Shown here: positions 27,540-40,800 of the stretch, in pieces
Numbering within the stretch: the stretch's first letter is position 1
Layout: the number at the start of each line of letters is the position of its first letter
Assembly: GCA_034008185.1 (NCBI GenBank)
Contig: CM067082.1
Coordinates: 11,640,984 to 11,704,983, forward strand
DNA from: Gorsachius magnificus
Lineage: Eukaryota > Chordata > Aves > Pelecaniformes > Ardeidae
Direction: 5' to 3'
Length of the DNA stretch: 64,000 nt
Position numbers and translations under genes: made by a program
The notes under the pieces: model-generated
What the model saw: the letters and a program-made list of their open reading frames with translations, nothing else
What the model was told of the DNA's origin: nothing
Database searches by the model: none

Positions 27540-27790
27540 GAAATGGGATTAAGTCATAGGTTTGATAAAGAGATTTAATCTTGTTGTAAAGGATCTAAGA
27601 AAAGTGAATCCTCCTCTCACTTGGCAAACTGTTCCAGTGTTTAATCATCCTTACCCCCAGGAAACTGCATCAAGGTCAAGTTTATCACATTTCCACTCTA
27701 GCTACTGGAACCCTTCATGACTTTCTAGGAGGAATGCTCCTCTGAGAGCTGATTTAACTCTCTGTCCTGAGCAAAAGTGATGGGAAGTTT
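27540..27790 (-). mobile_element. Probable old CR1-type LINE remnant
   Basis: The plus strand contains GGCAAACTGTTCCAGTGTTT followed by AATCATCCTTACC. This corresponds to the CR1 phrase GGCAACCTGTTCCAGTG..TCACCACCCTCA in the complement, and then to a TCTAGCT..TGGAACCCTTCATG block like the older CR1 wording. Many substitutions and small gaps are present. Confidence 0.42.
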
Positions 27791-28149
27791 TCTGTCACTT
27801 CAGTTCACTGAAGTGACCTCTGGATTGGTCTAGGAGCTCCTAAGCTAGCAGGACGGAGATGGCTCAGAGGAGGGGGGGGGCAGCCAGGAGGAAGAGGAGA
27901 GAGTTCCTCCACCTCTGGGAGTTACCAGTTATGCTTACAGGGGGGTGGAGAGGTAGGTTTAACCCCCCTGGTTAGCTCAGCGTGCTCTGTTCTGGTGTAT
28001 CAGTTATCCTTGCTCATCGGTCTCCAAAGGGAAAATTGCATTGATTGAAGGGGCTGCATTTGCATGGGGGTGCAACCAAGGGAGTCCAGGGCTCCCCTGC
28101 TATGTGATGCGATGTTGACCCCACCGCTGCACAGCCCCTGCCTGCCTCA

Positions 28150-28440
28150 CTCCTTTCACATTGGCTGGTGGCCAGGTACACCCGAGGAGATTCTGCTGGT
28201 GTACCAAACACCAGGTAGGGCTCTGGGATCTTAGGCGATGCTTCTCGACTGACCCAAGCTGCTGTGAGCATGCCCCTATCGCATCACAGAAGTGCTCTGT
28301 TTATTCTGCTTGGGGACCTGGCAGAAACTCTCCTGGCAGAAAATTCTTTTATATGGGCTTGTTTTGGCCCATAAAAAGTGCATCTACACGAGGAGGTTTT
28401 GAATTGCCAGCTGTAGCCCTGGAGCCAAAACCTCAGACCT
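28150..28440. repeat. Possible old DNA transposon remnant
   Basis: The segment holds GCATCTACACGAGGAGGTTT next to GAATTGCCAGCTGTAGC, wording like the ACACTAGGGGGTTTTGCCGGCATAGC edges of old hAT elements. It also repeats CTGGCAGAAA, seen in the 22.4 kb repeat. A 187-codon plus-strand frame (28161-28724) crosses it but resembles no known protein. Family and borders are uncertain. Confidence 0.3.
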
Positions 28441-31114
28441 TTTCTAGCATGGCCGTGGTCCTGGAAGAGTGTCAAACCTGCTGCCTGCTGTTGGTTGAAC
28501 AAATCCCTTATTATTCCAGCCAGAGCCCTCCAGGTCCCCTGGCCTGCCTTGACCCTGCGCTCCTCAAACCATTATTGCAACAGCAACAAGGGAAGATTCA
28601 GGCCAGCCGTCCAAGAGTGGCCAAAGCAAACGAGGAGGAGGCAATGTGTTCTGGGGCCCCAGAGCCAAAACCTCCATGTGCAGGGAGCCAGAGACCAGGG
28701 TCCAGGGCTCCAGCCATCTCCTAGAGGACCTGGAGCCAGAAGCCAGCTTCATGTCACTGGAATCCAGCCGCAAGGGAAAGCTCAGCGGAGGTAAATCTCT
28801 GGAGTCCTCCGCCGAGTAGTTTATTGATGTCTTGGTTAACCACTTGTGGGATGAGCCAAGTACGTCTGCGAAGCTGACTGCTTCAACACTGCCAGACTAA
28901 GTACCTGCCGTCTTGAGAGGAGAGAAAGATGGGTGGGGGAGAAAAGAAGAGCATATATTCCTGCTTCTGGTCGTGTTGGTTAGCATGAGGGAGTGAGAGA
29001 TGTGTGTGTGGTGGAGTGAGGGCATTTTTGACTGTGTATTCATTATTGCCATGAAATTAATGTTTTTTTCCAAGTAAAGCATATAGTGCCACTAATGTCT
29101 TGTACAGAATTGGAGACACAGAAAAATGCAATGTCCTCAAATGCCTTAAGAAACTTTTCCTTAAGTATGTAGGGTCTTGACTCAACTCCAGCTGAAGACA
29201 CTTGGGCCAACCCCATCAACATCTCTATTGAAGTGCTGGCCTGTTGGTGGTGGCTCTTCACATGGTCCTCTAAAAATTTCTCCTCTGCAGTCTTTGCAGC
29301 GTTGTCCTTGAACTATCTAAAAGAAATAGTTTTACAGAGGTAGCTGGCATGTATTTACTTGTGGTTCAGTCCTCTGGTTAAAAATTGCTAATGGGGGTGG
29401 ACAGCCTTGTCATCCTGGATGTTCCTGTCTTCCCCTGGCTCACCTTCACTACTGAATAATCTGCAGCCTTTCATCTGTGCAGAAAGGAAGTGTTGTGAAA
29501 CTACCTGTGCCATCTCCAAGCTGGCTCCTAGATTAATGAAAAGGGGAGTGTCTCCATGTTTCTGTGTGTTGACTCAGTAAATCTAGAAAGAATCCTTCAG
29601 CTATCACTGCATTCCTTAATTTTTTATTTTTTTTTTGGGGGGTGGGCAATCTGTTGAAGCATAGGAAACATTGATAATTAGTAGGGCTAAAAAGGGCCAT
29701 CTACTTCTGCTCGTTTTGATAAATGAAAGGATTTTGTGGGCAGAAGAGCAAATATTGATTAGAACACTACGAAGTTTTGCTTATGATAAGCAAAAAAGTT
29801 GCGTCGTTCAGTAGGTGAACTAGGGTTGCAAGTTCAGCGTTCAGCTAACTAAAATAATAGATAAATAAGGTAAAACAATTACTCTCAAGCACCTGCTGCT
29901 CAACTAAAAATGTCAGTGAAGGTTTTTATGCTTGTCACTGAAGGGTGAAGGTCACTTATGAACAAGGGCAGATTGAACTGAGATGACCAAGGCAGTTACT
30001 GCTTCTAGGGGCCCTCCCCATTTCTCTCCTGGTGGTCATCGTCCTGTTGAAATGCTTGTGAGGCTAAACTTGAACTGCCATGGCTGAACCCCCAAACCAA
30101 GGTTTGCTTTCATATGCCTTACTGTAAACTGCAGTGGTTTGGGGGCATTTTGTTGGGCTGCTCCAGTGGCAAAGGTGGCAACCTCTGTGAGCAGTAACTG
30201 CTCCCACCATCTCACTTGTGTTTGAGACTAATGTGGTAACTGACTGATTTTAATTTGCAACAGCTGAAGATGTGGTCTTGCCTTGTTTGATTTCTAAAGT
30301 AATGTGAGACTCTGATGGATAAATGCAATTTGGCCACTAGTGCGGGAGAACAAAATCATTAGATCTGATCTATATTGTAAATAAAAATCCATCAGTAACT
30401 TGGCCTGTGTTGTCTACTCCAACCTTGCTTCTTTGTATAGGGACCCCTGACATTAATAACTAGGGTTCAGTCTGTGGCTGTTTAAATAAGATCCCGAGTA
30501 TGTTTTTTCATAATAGCTTCAGCTTTGGGGTCTTCCCTCTGGAACCATTCAGTTATTTTCATCATTCAGAAAATCATCATTGCTCTCGAGCAGTAAGTGT
30601 GTACAAGAGAAACACACAGCAACAAACCCTTAGGCTTCCGCTCAGCTTGAGTTGCTGCTTGATCCCTTTTGTCTACTGGGTCAGTGCCCTATCCCAATGG
30701 CACATGGGGACATCTAATGGTTGAGTAACAGACCACAGGGAAACTCCTCATTGTATGTCTGGGTTGATGGTTTTTATCAGAATTTGTTTTTTCTCACTTT
30801 TCATCTTAGAAAAAATTGTTAGTTTTACTGATTAACTTGTTTAATTCGCTCCTTTTTAGGGACAAACTGTAATGATTTGCTGTAATTTCAGTCTAGTAAG
30901 CAAACTCCTTTCTTCTAAGCAGAAGCAACAGAGAGAAACCTAAAGATACTCATCTGCCTAATTTAGCAAGAAAGATACAGGGATGACTTGGCTGTGGAAC
31001 GGAAATACTTCCAGGAAAGAAAATACTGGGTGTTGAACTCTGCTCAGTCTAGCAGAGAAAGGCATAATCAGAAACAAGGGCTGGAAGCTGAATTCAAGTT
31101 TTGTCACTAGGGCA
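28441..31114. other. Gene-free stretch
   Basis: No coding or RNA gene is recognised and no clear repeat. Base composition is ordinary for bird intergenic DNA. Confidence 0.5.
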
Positions 31115-31211
31115 GTTTGGTTTTTTTGTTTTCTTTTGTTGTGGTGGGCTTTTTTTGTTGGTTTTTTTTTTTGTTGTTGTTGTTTTTTTTGGTTTTTTTT
31201 TTTTTTTTTTT
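31115..31211. repeat. T/G low-complexity tract
   Basis: About 97 bases made almost wholly of T with scattered G (TTTTTTTGTT, GTTGTTGTTG) and ending in a T19 run. Such tracts are often collapsed or variable in assemblies. Confidence 0.9.
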
Positions 31212-34200
31212 AAATCTGGGATAGACTCCTGAAGGAAATGACTGGATCTCCCATTTCTTGACATTTTCAAATAAGGAGTGTATGCATTTCTGCAAGATGA
31301 GCTTTAGTCAGACCTAAACTCCTACACTCAGCCCAGGAATGTAGTATGTGGTTTGATGGAGTATGTCATACAAGAGCTAGGCTTAATCTTTTAATGGGCC
31401 TGTCTAGCTTTAAATTTATGAAGACATATTTGGTGTTCTCAGTGTGCTTATAAGACTCTCTCGACTGCACCCTTGGTTGGCATAAAGCTTTGTAGTTCCT
31501 TTGACCTTGTATTCTTGCTTCAGTGGAGCTCTTTATGTTAGCTGGGAATCTGTCTCCTTGTGCTCACCTTTAGGTGCTTGCTCTGCCCTACTCTGACACT
31601 TCAACCTCTGCTGTTTTATTGCCCAGAAGGGATGAAGGTTACTGATGTTAAAATGTGCTCAGGATATATAGTCCTTCTGCTTCTGCTTTGGTTCTTGAAT
31701 GTCCCATCTTTCAAACTGGACATGGTGTCCAGATGTTGGCCTACGGATGACTGTAGCTATTGAAGAAATTCCCACATAGTTCATCAAGTTTTTTATCTGG
31801 ACTTTTATACTGTGAGGAATCCTTCAGGTTAGCACAGTTGCAGGTTACACAATATGTGGGGATGTTCTGCTATGGCTTGGGTAGGCAATCACATGGCTGA
31901 ATTACTCATTGGAAAGCAGAATAATTAATAATGTTAAATCAAATCTAACCTAATCTAAAGGTGTAGCTGATTATGTGCTTATCAACATACTTTGCTGATT
32001 TTTATCAAGTGGAAAGTTGTATCTTCGAAGATTAAAGGAAAGAAAAAGAAATCTTAATACCCAGTGATGACAGTATTGATGGCATCAGTGCAATCCGCAG
32101 ATCTGACACAATATTATTTTGGAGAATGAATTTGCTGGTAGGTCCTTGCTGTTTCAAAGTATTAGTGAACTTGCTTGGCTCTGTGCACATGCCTGAGGTT
32201 TTACTGTTGAACAGAATCCCCTGCGGAGATCGTCCGCATCAGCCCTAATCAGGCTTTTGCATGACTATAAACAAATCTTCACACCAACAAGGAGGCAAAC
32301 TGAGGTGCTGGGCTCCAGACAGACGCAGGAATCCATCTGAGCGGATGAGGTTTTATGGTTGGGCCCCACATTTAGCTGTGATATGGCAATGGGTAGCAAA
32401 CACAGGGAAGGAGGCAAGATTATGGGATACAGATAACAAGAAATCAGAACACGAGCTCAAACTTAGGTATCCACCTGTCTGTCTTCCTAAAGCACACCTT
32501 AGCATTGCATGAGCTGGTGTCGGAAACCAATGTGTGAATGCAGTGTATTACATCATACCAGAGGGTATATAAAGGCCAAAGCAGAAGTTGCTAATGGAAA
32601 AATGTATTTACTAAAGGTATATTAAGGGAGGAAGAAGATTTTTTGGAGATATTTAAGGTTAATGTAAATAAATACCTATATTTTGGCTTCCTGATTTGCC
32701 AGTGCAAGAAGAAATAAACAGTAGATTACTAAAACAAAGCAAGATTAAGACAATGAAACACCACTTACTACATTTTTTAAAATTCCCATTCTTGCATCCT
32801 GTGGAAAGGAGGAAATCTGTACAGTCACTAGGTGACGGTGGTAACCACCACCAGCCTGAGCCGTGTTTGCTGCTGATGCTTGTTTGTCTGATTTTTAACT
32901 GTGTGATTAACAAAGCTTGAGGTGGAACCAAAGCTTTCATTTTTACAATTACGTTCAGAAATTAAAAGCCTTAAATGACTGAAAGTTAAGGGCAATTTGC
33001 CATGCACTTTGTGTAGTGTCAGATAATGATACTTTTTCTGTTCTTTTTATGACTAACATTTCAAACATCTCATTCATACTGGAACATATGACTAAAAGCA
33101 CAAAGGACTTTAAGCATGTCAGGAAGGGGCTTTTATAGCTAAAGTCTAGGTAACACCAATTTGAGGAAGGAAAAAAGATAGGGAGATTAGCTGGAACCAA
33201 ATCACAGATTTCTCGCTAGAGAAAGTTACAGGCATATGTAGTCAAGCGTGACATTTGTTGTGTTTATGTGTATTTGTGAAACGTAAAGGTGGCAGAGTTG
33301 ATTCAGTAGGCTTTGATGGTACAAAGTTACATAGATCTTTGGATATGCATCAGGTGTTTGCTCAGAGACACTTCAAACCTGATAGAGCTGAAGTCTGACA
33401 GTGCACCTTAGATTGCTTTTTTTGGCTCACTTACTACTGTTGTATTAGTGTTCACCAAGAAACTGTTCTCACTGAAAAGGACCTCATCCACCTTCTCCCA
33501 TTAGATAATGGTTAGCCCCCAAACTGTTTTTAAGATGAGGTACTAATTCAGAGACTGGTGCAAAATATTTGTAACACAATCTGAAACTTGAAAGAATACA
33601 GTTAATTTTTTTTTTTTCATCCTCAACAGAACAACTGAGTTGGTTTTGCACTTGGTTTTGAAATTCACTTTGTTTAATCAATCTGTCTGTCCAGAGCCTG
33701 CTTTTATTTTAGTATGGGAACATCTCAAAATATGTGTGGAAAGCAAAGGTAAGGCAAAGGAAGGCAATGTAATTTAAGGTCATATAGGAGACTTGTATTC
33801 AGCTCCCTGTTCTGCAACAGGTTTTGTCAATTCTGTGGTAATACTTTAAATACTGGATTAATCTTCCTCTTTGCACCAAGCCTTGAGTTCTTTGACCAAC
33901 TGCTGCTCAGAAATGTTGCTTTTATTTGAAATATCTAAGAATGAGCACCCACTTGAATAGAAATGGGAAAAGGAATTTAAGCGTTCTCTCAGAATTCATC
34001 TTTAAAGTCACTCTCCATTTCCTGAGGCCAAAGGAAGTAGAAAAAACATTAGACTTTTCCTGACTAAAATTTGTTTCTCAAATTCTGTGCTTTTACAGAT
34101 AAAAGACCCTTTGGTTCTCTTGTCTCTGCCACACAATGAAAAATTTCCTTAAGAAATCCTATGCTTTTTTCCACCAGCCCCACATTCTTTTCACCTTACA

Positions 34201-37200
34201 CACCCTGGATTTAATGTGCAAAGACAGAGAATGCTCATAAAACCTTGCTTTGGCACAGTAAAAATGGCAAATCACTGAAAAGTGGGCAATAAATGTTTTC
34301 CTTATGCCAGAGCTATAAAGGAGGCAAACCGGTACCATCAGCATAAATTATATAGATGCCACACGTATTTAGCGTTCCTGAAACACAAACCTTTTCCCCA
34401 TCCCCCTCCACTTCAAAGAGCCAGCATGCTGTGCTCGGCAGTGAGTATGGGCCTTGGATCAATTTTTTGCTCAGAGGCTTCTGCAGCTATTCCAGAACAA
34501 TTTGTGCCAGCGGAAATGTCGTGGTGGGATGAACACAGTGCTCCAGCCAGAGTCAGCACTTGAAGTTACAAGGACCGTAATCACTCTGGGCTTTCTCCAT
34601 CACCAGCATAGAGAGGAAAGCGTCATGGGGAGGCAAGTCTGATTTTTTCCATCTCCACTGAGTATAGAGGGAGTCTTCAGCCTCCATGAGATGGGAAGAA
34701 TCTAAACCTTGCTGTTTCTATGAGTGCAGGAATTTCTCCTCTGTCCATCAGCTAGCTGAGGAGTCCACAGAGTGGCAGGAAGGCTCTTTATTTCCCAAAT
34801 CTTGAAAATAAAAATAAATTATCTTGTGTGTTTTAACTTGTTTTCTAGATTTTAGGGCAGGATTTTCAACCTTGTTTTCAAAGAAAAAGAGGCTTACATT
34901 GTGATGCACTGTTTAAGTATGTCCGTATGTCTTATGCTGGCACATTTTCAAGATGTTGCCACTGGTCATGTTTGGTGGAAGAGAAGAAAACTGCAAACAG
35001 AACTAGGTTCTTCTAAGTTTAGTGAAAATTATCAGTCAGATAAAAAAATTGATCCTGCACATGCCCTCAGCTGTGGGAGAGAAAGTGGAGGATCGACCCT
35101 GGAGAGGGCTCCTATAGATACCACAGATACGGGAAGAGCTTCATCCACAGCTTGTGTCGTGGGCAGCAATGATGGCCAGCCACAAGGTGCAGATGCCTCA
35201 GAAGTCAGCTCTCAAGAGTGCTGGTGTTCATGCTGATACAGTTTGAAGCACAGGAAGATATATATAGTGTCTCTGTCCCTATCCTTAGATATGCACATAG
35301 ACATCAGGGCCTGTGGGTTAGGTCGTCTGAGAAGATCTGAGTTTAACAAAAAAGCAAGTGAAGGTGAGTTGAAGGGGTTCAATCCAAATGTGAATTTCCC
35401 TGCTTCCTGTGCAGGTGTCCTTACGTTGACTTCCAATCCACTGGAACAGTCTCTAGTACCACCACATCGACACAAAGTCAAGGCAAACTCCACATGTGGG
35501 TGAGCACCCGAGCTGTGTTTATCCTGGCTTGCACAGTTCTGGCGATTTAGTTCCAATTCACTGACGCATATCATCTGGAGAAAAAGTCTGATGTGTGCCT
35601 TGCAGAATAACCATCGCCATCTTTCCTACTTTGTTAACTTTTAGCCATCTTTCTGCAGAAATGTTTCTCAGAGCACACTTTTCTGAGGGTTGTCCCTTTA
35701 AACTGGGCAGGAAAAGCCTATGTAAGCGTTAAACTAGTAATTTTCTGCAGCAAGATCTGGCACTTTCCTTCAGCCAGAGTGGCTGTTATATTTTCCCTAA
35801 GCTTTTCTTGGTCTGTATTCCCAGATGTGAAAATGCTGTCTAGCTAAGGGTGCCCAACAAACCCCTGTTCTATGGTGAGGGAAGAACTAAAGACTGGCAG
35901 GGATGCCTAAGATGGGTTTGATGCAGATGCTTTTAATCTGGTGTTTGGAAGATCCCACAAGCACCAGAAAAAATGTCTCTCTAAGCTACGTATAAAAACC
36001 TAAGAGTCAAACAGATCTGTGATATACAAGTTATGTGCCATAGGTGAAACTTTAAAATTTTAGAGCTATACTATCCTGTAAATGTTCAAATGGTAGGCAC
36101 AAGGATATTTAAAATTTGACTTTTGCTTTTTGTACAAAGGGTGAATTTTATTTTAGACAAGGAGTGGGAAGTGATCTCCTGGTTTGCTAAATCTGTTCCC
36201 ATTTTGTTGCAGGCAAATATGTAATAAAAATGTCTTTAGTAAATTTATCAAGTTCCACCATAACTCTATTTATGCTTTGGGGTTTTTCCTGTGGAAACTT
36301 CTAGAGGTTATTTACTCTGATATTTAGAATTTTTCTTCCAGTTTACAAGCTGACTGTATTGTGTGTACTCGATTCCCTCTGGAGTCAACAAAGTCCTTCC
36401 ATTTAAATATCTTTTTCACTCCCTAGTTCAGACCCTACAGTTATAGGGAAAAAAAAAAGTTGTATTCCTGACAATTTGTTTTGCTGGATTGAGCAAGAAA
36501 AATATTTCTCATTTGACAATATGGATTATTCTAGTAAATTTTCTCGCTATCCATTCCTATTTTCATTTGCTTTGAAAATGTGTAGCTGGAATTGTACATA
36601 TAATTTTCACAGTTTTGTGTGGCAGCTTTAATCCCACTTCATTTTTTTCTTGAAATATTACATCCCGTAACAGTTTAGGATTGCATTCTCCTTTTACACA
36701 TTTGTAACATAGTGGTGGCATATAGTTCTCTGTTGACTGTATACACTGTTTCTTCTGCCTCTCTTTCCTAAGCACCTATTCATGGTAAATATTAGTGGTG
36801 TTAGTTCCCAATTGTGGGATCTTGCATTTAGTACTTTTGCATTCCAGTCCATCTCTATTATTCAAGGTTCTCCATGTATGATAGTCTTGCACAACGTGGT
36901 GTAAACAACGCCTCCCATCTCTGTGTCATCAGTTTCTTGGTTAGGGTATTCTGTCTTGAGGTTGATGATCTCCACCTTAATTTCTCTATGTGTCTTGAAT
37001 TTCCTATTTACCATAGTTTCTCATTTTTTTCCCCAAAGAACTATGAAGGTGTACAAAAACTTATTTTTCATTTCCCATTTTGTTCGGTTTAAATAATTTT
37101 CAAGGTAGGAAGATCCCAAATTACAGCTACGTGCTAAATGTTTCCTATTGCACTGGAGAGTATCATCACACAATTGCACTTCCTTGATGAACATACCTGT

Positions 37201-37424
37201 TTGAATGAACAGATAAAGAATATCTGCTTAGCTAGACAAAAAAGGAGGAAAGAGAAGGACTTTGGAACATTGGTGCTTGTAGCGTCTGCAGAGTGCAGCC
37301 TTTTGCTTTTACAAATGTGACATGGTTCTTGGTCCAGGCCTTTATCCTGAGATCGTGGTGGGTACCTCTACTGGGAGTTGTAAGAAGGTGTTCTTCATGA
37401 GTCCTGATCTAAAGATTATCAGAG
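31212..37424. other. Gene-free stretch, AT-leaning
   Basis: No supported gene; the longest frames are about 120 codons or less and lack domains. No mobile element is recognised. Several conserved-looking AT-rich blocks cannot be judged without alignment. Confidence 0.5.
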
Positions 37425-37866
37425 AATCACAGAATTGTTTAGGTTGGAAAAGACCTTTAAGATCATCAAGTCCATCCGTTATCCTAACACTGCCATCCCA
37501 CCTCTAAACCATGTCCCTAAGCACCTCATCTACCTGCCTTTTAAATGCCTCCAGGGATGAGGACTCGACCACTTCCTTGGGCAGCCCATTCCAGAGCCTG
37601 ACAACCCTTTCTGTGAAGAAATTTTTCCTAATGTCCAACCTAAACCTCCTCTGGTGCAACTTCAGACCATTTCCCCTCTTCCTATTGCCCATTACCAGGG
37701 AGAAGGGACCATCACCCACCTCGCTACAGCCTCCTTTCAGGTAGTTGTAGAGGGCGATAAGGTCTCCCCTCAGCCTCCTCTTCTCCAGACTAAACAACCC
37801 CAGTTCCCTCAGCCGCTTCTCATTAGACTTGTGCTCCAGACCCCTCACCAGCTTCGTAGCTCTTGT
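37425..37866 (-). mobile_element. CR1 LINE, 5'-truncated 3' end
   Basis: Minus-oriented CR1. The plus strand starts AGAATCACAGAATTGTTTAG and continues GTTGGAAAAGACCTTTAAGA TCATC. The complement reads, in ORF2 terms, [72 protein letters not shown], ending at MV and a stop. The frame is open from the truncation point. Similarity stops abruptly after GTAGCTCTT at 37866. Only the ORF2 C-terminus and the 3' UTR remain, so it is dead. Confidence 0.93.
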
Positions 37867-40800
37867 GCTTTGAGCTTCTGTTATGTTGGGTGGGAACTGC
37901 AACATTTCCCATGAAGTTAGCTCTCTTTCTTTCCCTCCCTGTAATTTCTGTTCTTGTTGTGGCACAGCTGCATGTAAACCTACAGTATGACAGAAAATCA
38001 TTGGGTGGCTGTAGCACCTACCAACATGTTCCTCCCACATAAACTAAGTACACATAACTTTGTCACTCTGTCGTGACAGTGTGCCACCACTAACTTACTG
38101 TAGATCCAGTTATTCCTCATCATATTTGTATGTGATGTATGGTTGGTTTCCTTCCCTTTCTTCTTCCCGGATTTTGCCCATTCCCAAGCATATTGTGTGT
38201 ATATACACTGTCACTCTTTTGTTGCGGTTTTGTGACACCAACCTGATTAGAGCTGGGGACTGCCATGCAGCTGTATGATGCCGAGCACTGGTGAAGCCCC
38301 TGGTATGCTGCCAAAGCAAAGGTATTACTGAGCTACAAAGGAAAAGAAATAACGATGGTGTGGGAGGGAAGAAAAACACAGTGTGTGGACAAAACTTCCC
38401 TCTCTTTTATATTAGCCTGAATCTGTGTTAGGAGTAGGGAAATGTAGTGGGTGTTTTCAATGTTCATGTAGGAAACATGAGAAAAATAGAGAAATGGATG
38501 AATTTGGGTTAGATGGGAAAGTGCTGAATGGCTGCAAATATGTCTGGTGTTTAAATGAAGATGCTCCTGATGAACACCCCACAGTATCAGCTGTATTGGG
38601 CACATTAACCTCATTACCAGGGGGGATGTTGCAGGCATACCGAGCCTCTTCTAAAAGCAGTTTCACTTAATAGATAAACCATGTTATTGAAGGAAAAGAT
38701 CGCTTTTATCATGGACGCAATCCAGCTTCCTGCTGCACCTGGCAGCTTCCTTGAGATAAGCGACGTGATCTGAAGGGATGGTAACCAGGCTGCGTGTTCG
38801 GGGTAGGAATGAGAACGCCCTTCTCTCCCAAGGACGTGCAAACCCAAACCACACAAGGAGTGACAGTGTGGGACCGTCTCTCCTATTGACATGGGCTTGC
38901 GATTTACATGCGCTCAGTATCTTGGTTGTCTTGCACACTGCTCTATCTGGAGATAATGTTCTCACCCTTTCTGTTTTGATTCAGTCATTGTTTCTCCAAG
39001 TCTGTACCGACTTTCATGACTGCAACTCCACATGACACAGATGGCCAGTACCGCTATAAAACTGATAACAGCAAGATCAGGATCTAACTCCTGTAGACCT
39101 GTTCTGAGGTCAATATAGGTGTGAACCACAATTTCTGGGAAGTCCTTGAAATAAAGTACACTGTGAGGTTTTTCACTCAGCTTCCCGCCTTTTTTTCAAA
39201 GAGTTTCCCGGCTGGCAGCCTCCCATTAATCTCTTCTGTTTGAACTCCAGCAACATACAAGCCAACAAAAGCAATTAAAGTCTGCAGTAACGATCAACTC
39301 TGGGAAATGATCGGCACGGATTAAAGCAAAATTAAGGGGTAATTGCTTGGCAACAAGTTCCATAACCCTGAGTGTTAAGTACAGGAGGGGACTTTGAAAC
39401 TCCGGTAACTAAATCAGGAAACCTGTTTGTATAATGCATATTGTTCTTTTAGCTTGATTGAACTGAAAAAAAAAAAAATGTTCTTTTAAAAGAATCCAGT
39501 GTTTTGTTTGCAGGAGATTTTATCTATCTCTAAGAGATACTGCTACAACTTTATTGCCAAAATATGTGGGTACCTCACAATCTTTGATGTATTCAGCCTT
39601 AGACAGGGAAGTGCTGCTCCCCTTGCTTGGCTGGTGAGGAGAATAAGGTGCGAAGAGGCTTGGCCACACACCCAAATGGGCATAGGAAGTCTGTGGAAAG
39701 CCGTGATTTGACCCAGGTAGCAAGTCCTGAAGATCTGACTTATGAATCTCGGTTTTATTTATGTCTCTCAACTTCCTACACCTTTGCCTCTAGTAAGTAT
39801 GGGTAAAAACATGTGGTCACTGTTCAACAGCACCGTGATTTATTGCTCTCTTATGCAATGCTTAGTGTGCACTGTCGAGGGAGTTGTTCATGAGGCCTAC
39901 TAACATCATGCTGATAAAGAAAGGCATGGCTTGTGCCTTGAGAAGGGAGACAAAGTTCCTATTTAAACCAAAAGTAAGAGGCGTTGCAAAAGTGTGGATG
40001 TTAATCCCTGTACAGATAGCTCAGCACCCTCGTTGATCCCAGTTCTGGCGCTCTGTGAACTTTGGGGCTCGTTCATGGTCAGATCTAGGTGGAGTGACCT
40101 CTGTAACCTGCAGCTGCCCTTTTGCTAGGGGCAGTTGGATGTGTTGTGTGCCTGTTTGTCTGTCTGTCATACAGATTAGGGCAACGGGAAGGTTCCTGGC
40201 CAATCACCTGTATGATACACATGGCATCACAAGGGTGGTGTGGGGTATTTTTTGGTTTGTTTTTGTTTTTCTTCAGCTGTCTTATGCTTAAGCTATGGGA
40301 TAGAGGCAAATAATTTCATCTCTTAAATGTATTTGTACTCTGCCAGTGTGGAGTTTGTATATGCTGGGCCATTGGGTATTTGCAAGTAAGTTCTTCCTGT
40401 GCTCTCTGGTTCATTTTTGCAGAGGTGATTTATGAGCAGTTAGGTTGGTAGTAGGCAAGCTGGCAAGTCAGCATGTCCCAGGTACCCTTACACCACTTTT
40501 TTAATAAAGACTTTTCAGGCATGTGAATCTTATTTAGGCATTGTCCCTAATGTGACCTCTGAAGGGGATAGTATTTACAGATTTGTACATGCTGGCTCGC
40601 AAATGGTTACGCATGGATTGGAAGGGCCTCAACTGAGGATTTCAATACAGGTTTCCAATAGGGGAAAGATTCAGATTAAATATAGATGTGAAAGTGAACT
40701 TTATTATGTATGGACCACAGTGAAGGTCCTCTGGTGTTGGAGAGCTGAGAACACCTTGCAGATTAGGGTGAGGTCCATCATTTTTAGATCTCCGCATCAT

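Noticed and set aside
37504..38040. 178-codon minus-strand frame as a host gene
   Set aside because: Most of it is the CR1 ORF2 C-terminus; the rest is flank read through past the truncation point.
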